From NCBI GenBank assembly GCA_021397845.1, contig CM038052.1, positions 138,327,854 through 138,391,853 on the forward strand: a stretch of DNA of 64,000 nt. The letters run 5' to 3'. This DNA comes from Areca catechu. Taxonomy: Eukaryota > Streptophyta > Magnoliopsida > Arecales > Arecaceae. Shown piece by piece: positions 59,138 through 64,000 of the stretch. The notes below the pieces were generated by a model, which did no database searches, had not been told where the DNA came from, and was given only the letters and a program-made list of their open reading frames with translations. A program made the translations under genes and the position numbers. Positions within the stretch are counted from its first letter, which is position 1, and each line of letters opens with the position of its first letter.

Positions 59138-62100
59138 TATTGACGCTGCTTCCCGTAAGAGCACCGAAGGTCGCTCGAGGAGAAATGCTCGTGAACTGTA
59201 CCTGCAAGAAAAGTCCTGGCCAGAGATTGCTCTAGTGAAGGCCCTCTGACAATCAAGTCAAGTGGCAGGCAACAGGAGAAAAAAAATAGAATGGAGAGGG
59301 AAAGAGTGCATGGGTTACCTTTTATACATTGGAGCTTCCAAGAGCCCCTTTATATAACAAGAGATAGAAGCATTTTTGGGATACAGAGAGTCTCAGCAGG
59401 ATTGGTGAGAACTAACAAGTTGTCAAATTTTCCTGGCTAAGGATCATTCCATTTGCTCAGGATGTCTGCCTCCCATTAATTGAAATCTGATCTATTTTGT
59501 ATTACCAGCAATGTTTCTTAATGGTGACAGGGACTATAACCTAAAGCAGAGTCCCCCTTAACAGAGAGGATTTGCTGAAGATTACGGGACATGGCCTTTC
59601 GATTACACCATTGAGTGTGCAAATGAGCATCGGATAATTCTTCTATAAGTTGCCTAGAAGTACACTGCTATGAAATTTTACTTTCCTTGGATACAAGGAT
59701 CCTGGATCAGACCTAATCCTCCCACCAAGGCCAAAGGTCAAGGTCATGGATCTTGAGGTATTACTCTTGCCCATCCAAGGGCTGCCGGAGCTTAGCTCCT
59801 GAAGGCGAGGTGAATCCTCGCCAAGGACGAAGATCAGCCAAGTCGAGGGTCAACCAGGTAAAGGGTTATAGTTGCGCAGCAGAAAACTGGATTTCAAAAA
59901 TTTTTAAATCTTGAAATCCTAGTCAACTAAAATCCTAGATTTAGGATCTTTTGATTATATCAACTAACAAGGTAATATATTAAGATATAGAAGAATACCT
60001 ATAATACCAATATCCTTTATTCCACTAGGCATACAAGTGTATGCTCTCATCCACATAGGAACTGGATCAAGGAAACACTCTTATTTCTTGCTTACTTGGA
60101 TTCTTCTCCCGACAATCTTTCTTCCTTCAGCAAGCTTTCCCCTCTTTTAAGATCTTTTTTCTTTCAAAGAGTACTTCAAAACCTCTCTGAAACCTCTCTT
60201 ATTATCCTATTATCCTTTCTAATTCTCTTCCTAAGTCCTTGTCTTAAAATGACGGACTTGTCTAAAATAAGAGTTGTCCTAACAAGGAAGAAGCCAGGAC
60301 AAACTTTGGATGATATGACTTCAATCACTGAAGCCTTTAAATAGTTAAAGAGGAGGCGCTTAAAGCACCCTTTCATCAATCCTTAATCTGATATTTAACA
60401 TATCAAATAAGACCCTTCAAGCAAAGAGAATCTCATGATAGAAAGGTACGATGAAGCATCGTAAACATATAGCGTTTCACAAACACTTTATACCAAGTTG
60501 CTTATCACAACTCTTCGGAATAATATGATAATTAAGCCTTTAATTATCAACTAAAGACTTGGTCAACCATCCTAAAAAGTATATAAAATAAGTTATCTTA
60601 TCTGGAAAAGGTAATTAATAAGCAGGACTCTAGGTCCCTTCTCCATGTGCCATAAAATCAAGCGACACACCCCTTCATGCCAAGATAGGATTAGCATCCA
60701 TTTTTAAATTATTTGACCAGTCAAACTATTCCAAAATGGGCATGGAAGAGAGAGGGACATTAGCCTTATCAAAAATTTATGATTCACCTGTAGGACTCTT
60801 GGTCCTTCTGCACACCAATTTTGTGTGCCCCATTTAAATTGGGGCCAAGAGTCCCAAGCCTTTGGAACTCTTGGTAATTGGCATGGATAAGGCTATTTAA
60901 AGTCTAATTAGGCTGAACCACTTAATATCCTAATCTAACTCAAGTTCCACTCAAATTAGTTAGCCCAATTAGCAAGCAATTAAACCCAATCTAATTAGGT
61001 TAGGAGTTAACCTAGCCAATTAGGATCCTATCATCCTAATAAAAATATAATTGATTTCCTTGATCAATTCCTTACGTGTGTGACCCTTTGGACTCCATAT
61101 CTAGCCAACAATAGATCTAAGTTTATGTTAATTTAGTTCGATTAGAAATCAACTAATCGAATTATATCAAATCGAGCTAATCCTAGTTGCCAATTTAAAC
61201 AATCTTTCAAATTAACTCATGAATTCAATCAATTTAATTTATGAAAACCTACAAGATATGATTGACGTCTAGAAACATGTCATGCCTACTTAGAAATGAT
61301 GAATTTGGTAAAATTACCAAAATATCCAAGTTACCATATAATTCAACCCTTCGATCTCCCTTTATCTCAAATAAGTAATGAGTATGGAAACTTGTCAAAC
61401 TCTAAAACTTTATTCATTTGAATCTCAATCTAATAACGAAGACTCAACCGATGAAAACTTAGAAACTATTTCTAATTTCATCCTGCTTTAATCAAGACTT
61501 TCTAAGTTATCATTTGATAAGATTATATGGAATAAATACTTATCTTACTAGAAATGATTGATTCCATGTTGACCTACTCACAACCTTCATACACAATTCA
61601 CCATATCTATAAACACCCCGTACATAACTAAGTCATGAATGAGTATGAACCAAAACATAGATTCATGTGTATAAGATTCCATAATGATATCAGGTCTAAA
61701 GATTACTTGCACAACTTCCAATAAGAGAATCATCTTTTGATAAATAAAATTTTCATAAGATGTTCTCATAACAGATCAATTCAGTGAACTATTTCCAGAT
61801 CGGCACCCACATTCTTATATTAGTGTCCCTACACAAATGGCTGTGAGACCAAACACTCTCTCAATCGAGCATATATAGGATGTGCTAGTCTTTCCAGAAA
61901 TATCGATTCCCGACTCGATGATCCTACGAATGAAATATTTTAGATTAGGAGTTATAAGAACTTAGGTTTCACTATTATGAACTTCATCATAACCCTAAAT
62001 CCATTGCCTTAATATATGGGACTCATCATAATTTTAAAATAAAAAGATATAAGACACAGCATATGATGAATCAAAATATCTTTTATTAATATCATACATG

Positions 62101-62359
62101 AGTCAAAAGAACTTTACAAAAATGTCCCTATTGCATGAGAAATATGGTTGGCTTTCAGGACATTATTCTTTCACCAGGCCGAGGGTTGACTAGGCTGAGG
62201 GTCAATCAGGCCGAGAGTCAACTAGGCTTAGGGTTGACTAGGTCGAAGAAGACCCAATGGCATCATCTTGTATCCAAGAAATAAGGAATGGCAGCCGGAA
62301 ACGAAGACCGGCTTGCTAACCATCGGGATCCTGAGGGTGGAGAGTTAGCCCCCACATCA
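59138..62359 (-). repeat. 5' LTR of the Tat-like element, interrupted by a solo LTR
   Basis: It starts TATTGACGCTGCTTCCCG on the plus strand and ends CCACATCA. Parts 59138-59858 and 62179-62359 match the left LTR, including a run of GAGGGTCAA(C/T)-type short repeats at the interruption. The insert 59859-62173 and its 5-bp duplication account for the rest. Confidence 0.85.
59859..62173 (-). mobile_element. Solo copia LTR inside the Tat-like LTR
   Basis: It is flanked by CCAGG on both sides (59854-59858 and 62174-62178). It ends TTCTTTCA like the solo LTR at 26576-29010 and shares several blocks with it in the same order. These include a CGCAGC-GAA start region, GAACCAAA-CATG-TTCATGT, and AAGATTACTTG. 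Its left end reads TA instead of TG, probably a point change. There is no coding capacity and no second copy. Confidence 0.78.
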
Positions 62360-62614
62360 TTACCAAAGCAGACAACCAGAAATATTGACATAGTGGGCAT
62401 GCTTCTAATAGTCATTTTGTTTAACAACTACAGTACAAGTAGGATATTGCATTAGAAGGCCATAACCAGATGAGAGGCAACAAAACAGCAAAGATCAGAG
62501 AATACATACTAAACACATAAACATTGTATATGTCCAGATGTCCAGCATTTATAGAATAATATAGTAAATTGCAACAAGCCCAAGATCTTATGTTGCAGCC
62601 ACCCAATAGCTTAC
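62360..62614 (-). other. Intron sequence next to the donor site
   Basis: This is 255 bp between the Tat-like element and the splice donor GTAAGC at 62614. It is ordinary AT-rich intron sequence. The frame that reads on from the exon into it (GKLLGGCNIRSW) is intron read-through. Confidence 0.7.
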
Positions 62615-64000
62615 CAGAAAGAAATGCCACTACATAATTGATAACGTCAGAATAATTGACCTTGTCTTCCAGTCTTACCAGCATCTGCTCAGAAACATCA
62701 TGCAATTTTCTACCCCTCACATCATTACTCGCAGAAAAGATCCTCCTTACATACTGAAGTTCCTTGGCAAGAGTTTCAGCTTTCCAGTCCTTGGCACAGG
62801 TTTTAAAAACTTCCTTCACAAATCCAAACATCTCAGAACGATGATCACAAGCAACACAGTGAAACTGCATCTCGGTCATCTCTTTTGCTCCAGAAGAACT
62901 TCGGCCATTTCTAATATGAGAATCATGCAACCCACATTCTGTGTGGCACCAGTGGAGGCAGATATCACAGCCCACCCAGCTACAAGTATTAGATGCACTG
63001 TCAAACTTCAAGCAAACAAGACACATGCAAGCACTGCAGAAGCCATTCTTCTGTACACAAACCATGCAGTCACAATCATCCACAGGCAACATACTCCGGC
63101 AAGCAAGATTGCAGCACTTCATATTCAAAAAGATCTCAACAAAATCAGATGATGGAATGTGAATCGCCCTCCGAATGAAATCTGGAAGACCTGTTTTTAT
63201 AGCCACCAAGATCTCTAGCTGGATACGAGGGCATTTGGACAGTGTTTCCATATTCAGGTCAGACCTCCTCAGAAGTGCCTCCTGAAATGCATGTATCTGC
63301 CCACTTTTATCTACACCAGTAATCATCTCACAAATGGTTTCCTTTAGGTATGCTATGGAGTTCTCTGTCATTCCTTGAAACATCCTGCCCATTAGGTGTA
63401 ACGGTTCTCTCACAATTTTGGAGACAATGCTCTCAATGACACCAGAACCATTAAGGGCAAGCTGTTCACCTTCCTGTTGCTCACTCTTAAAAAGGCTACT
63501 GCTGCTTCTCTCTCTTGTGACGGCCCTGTTATCCTTACCGTGTTCTGACCTAGAATCTCGAGAGCCATGACTATGCATACCGGACAACTCGATTGGAAGA
63601 CTTGACTGATGTGAGAGGCCATTCGGCTTCAATTGATGCTGCCTGTTCAAAGTACTTAGAGATTTCTGTGAAGCATTGCCATTCAGAAGCATTCTCTGGA
63701 AGAGTGGGACAGCTCCTCCCTTCCGTTTAGTCTCATTTGAAGCCCGATCATGGCATACATTACCATTAGAAACCTGATCTGTTCCTTGAACTCTAGGATG
63801 GCTATCAACTGACTGTTCATAATTATCCATTGAATTTTGTGTGAGCGAACAACTAGGATTGTGAACAACTGGCTGAGAACACGTGAATGAGATCGAAGTT
63901 GTGAACCCATCTGAGTTTGTTCTTAAAGAGGATGGCAAAGACTGGATGCTTCTTCCACAGCTGGGAGGATCTGGTTTTGGGTTTGGATGTTTCAATGTAT
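62615..64000 (-). CDS. OBERON/TITANIA-like protein, PHD-finger exon (5' end outside the window)
   Basis: The frame is open on the minus strand from the window edge to the GT donor at 62614. It gives 460 codons from 63995 plus one base. No ATG start is visible: the first apparent start is TTG, so the exon or an upstream exon continues beyond the window. The order is a Ser-rich, low-complexity N-terminal region, then KRKGGAVPLFQRMLLNGNAS. A conserved helical block follows (HLMGRMFQGMTENSIAYLKE, then KCPRIQLEILVAIKTGLPDF). The cysteine-rich PHD zinc finger lies at about residues 294-385 (CNLACRSMLPVDDC, CSACMCLVCLKFD, CDICLHWCHTECGL, FHCVACDHRSEMFG). It ends KELQYVRRIFSASNDVRGRK. OBERON PHD proteins act in the nucleus in meristem maintenance and embryo root formation; some family members bind potyvirus VPg. 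The coiled-coil exon is at 33486-34060. Confidence 0.92.

Larger units (their letters stand above)
46204..62359 (-). mobile_element. Tat-like Ty3/gypsy element with antisense extra ORFs
   Basis: LTRs are at 46204-47121 and 59138-62359, the latter interrupted by a solo LTR. Flanks are TCACC and TTACC, a probable 5-bp duplication with one change. Minus orientation follows from the purine tract next to the left LTR, TATATAAAAGG-type boxes on the minus strand in both LTRs (near 46432 and 59345), and gag, protease, RT, RNase H and integrase all on the minus strand in gypsy order. Two plus-strand, intron-containing ORFs lie between pol and the 3' LTR, the arrangement described for Tat-lineage elements. 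Coding regions have many stops. It sits in the OBERON-like intron, in the same orientation as that gene. Confidence 0.87.
34061..62614 (-). other. Apparent 28.5-kb intron of the OBERON-like gene
   Basis: The donor is GTAAGC at 62614-62609 on the minus strand and the acceptor CAG is at 34063-34061. The upstream exon ends with one base of a codon and the downstream exon begins with two. The joined reading is AFLS then E then SEYN, with no other exon required. About 22 kb of the intron is identified transposable elements (38725-45144 and 46204-62359). The rest is AT-rich sequence of unknown origin. A small unrecognised exon inside the interval cannot be excluded without transcript data. Confidence 0.75.

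Noticed and set aside
62421..62614. C-terminal extension of the PHD protein
   Set aside because: It reads through the GTAAGC donor into intron sequence. The residues do not resemble OBERON proteins, while the spliced exon at 34060 does.
62700..63178. Several plus-strand frames over the PHD exon
   Set aside because: They are shadows of the minus-strand coding exon, with no recognisable motif of their own.

Overview
This is nuclear DNA from a flowering plant. It carries part of a plant-specific OBERON/TITANIA-type PHD-finger gene with plant-style introns. Almost everything else is LTR retrotransposons (Ty1/copia and Ty3/gypsy) and MITEs, often inserted into one another. The species cannot be named from the sequence. 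No bacterial, organellar or viral gene set is present, and there are no tRNA, rRNA or CRISPR features. All family names below come from reading translations and motifs by eye; no database was searched.

Layout from left to right. (1) 1 to about 14650: a decayed Tat-like Ty3/gypsy element on the + strand, running in from outside the window. It keeps an antisense, intron-bearing extra ORF and a 3' LTR fragment. A large SIRE-like copia element (2808-13793) sits inside it. (2) 15759-32910: a Ty3/gypsy element on the - strand with a perfect GAAGT target duplication. It is interrupted inside its gag-protease frame by a copia element (17953-30446, duplication GTCGT). That copia element is itself interrupted in its right LTR by a solo LTR (26576-29010, duplication CCTAT). 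This is a three-level nest with exact junctions at each level. (3) 33486-64000: an OBERON-like gene on the - strand. The C-terminal coiled-coil exon is 33486-34060 and the PHD-finger exon is 62615-64000, which runs off the window. They are separated by an apparent 28,554-bp intron whose splice sites and phase match.

Most of that intron is transposable elements. A Harbinger-like MITE (38725-45144, TAA duplication) is split by a non-autonomous GC-rich gypsy derivative (39223-44864). That derivative carries six tandem copies of its own LTR-end/primer-binding junction. A full Tat-like gypsy element (46204-62359, - strand) follows. It has decayed gag, protease, RT, RNase H and integrase, plus two antisense extra ORFs on the + strand. 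Two hAT-like MITEs and another solo LTR are inserted in it.

The only gene likely to serve the host is the OBERON-like one. The retroelement genes all carry stops, frameshifts or lost catalytic residues and are annotated as pseudogenes. The points most worth following up are the giant intron, the repeated antisense spliced ORFs of the Tat-like elements, a PF20167-like extra ORF behind copia pol, and several arrays of palindromic or tandem repeats at LTRs.
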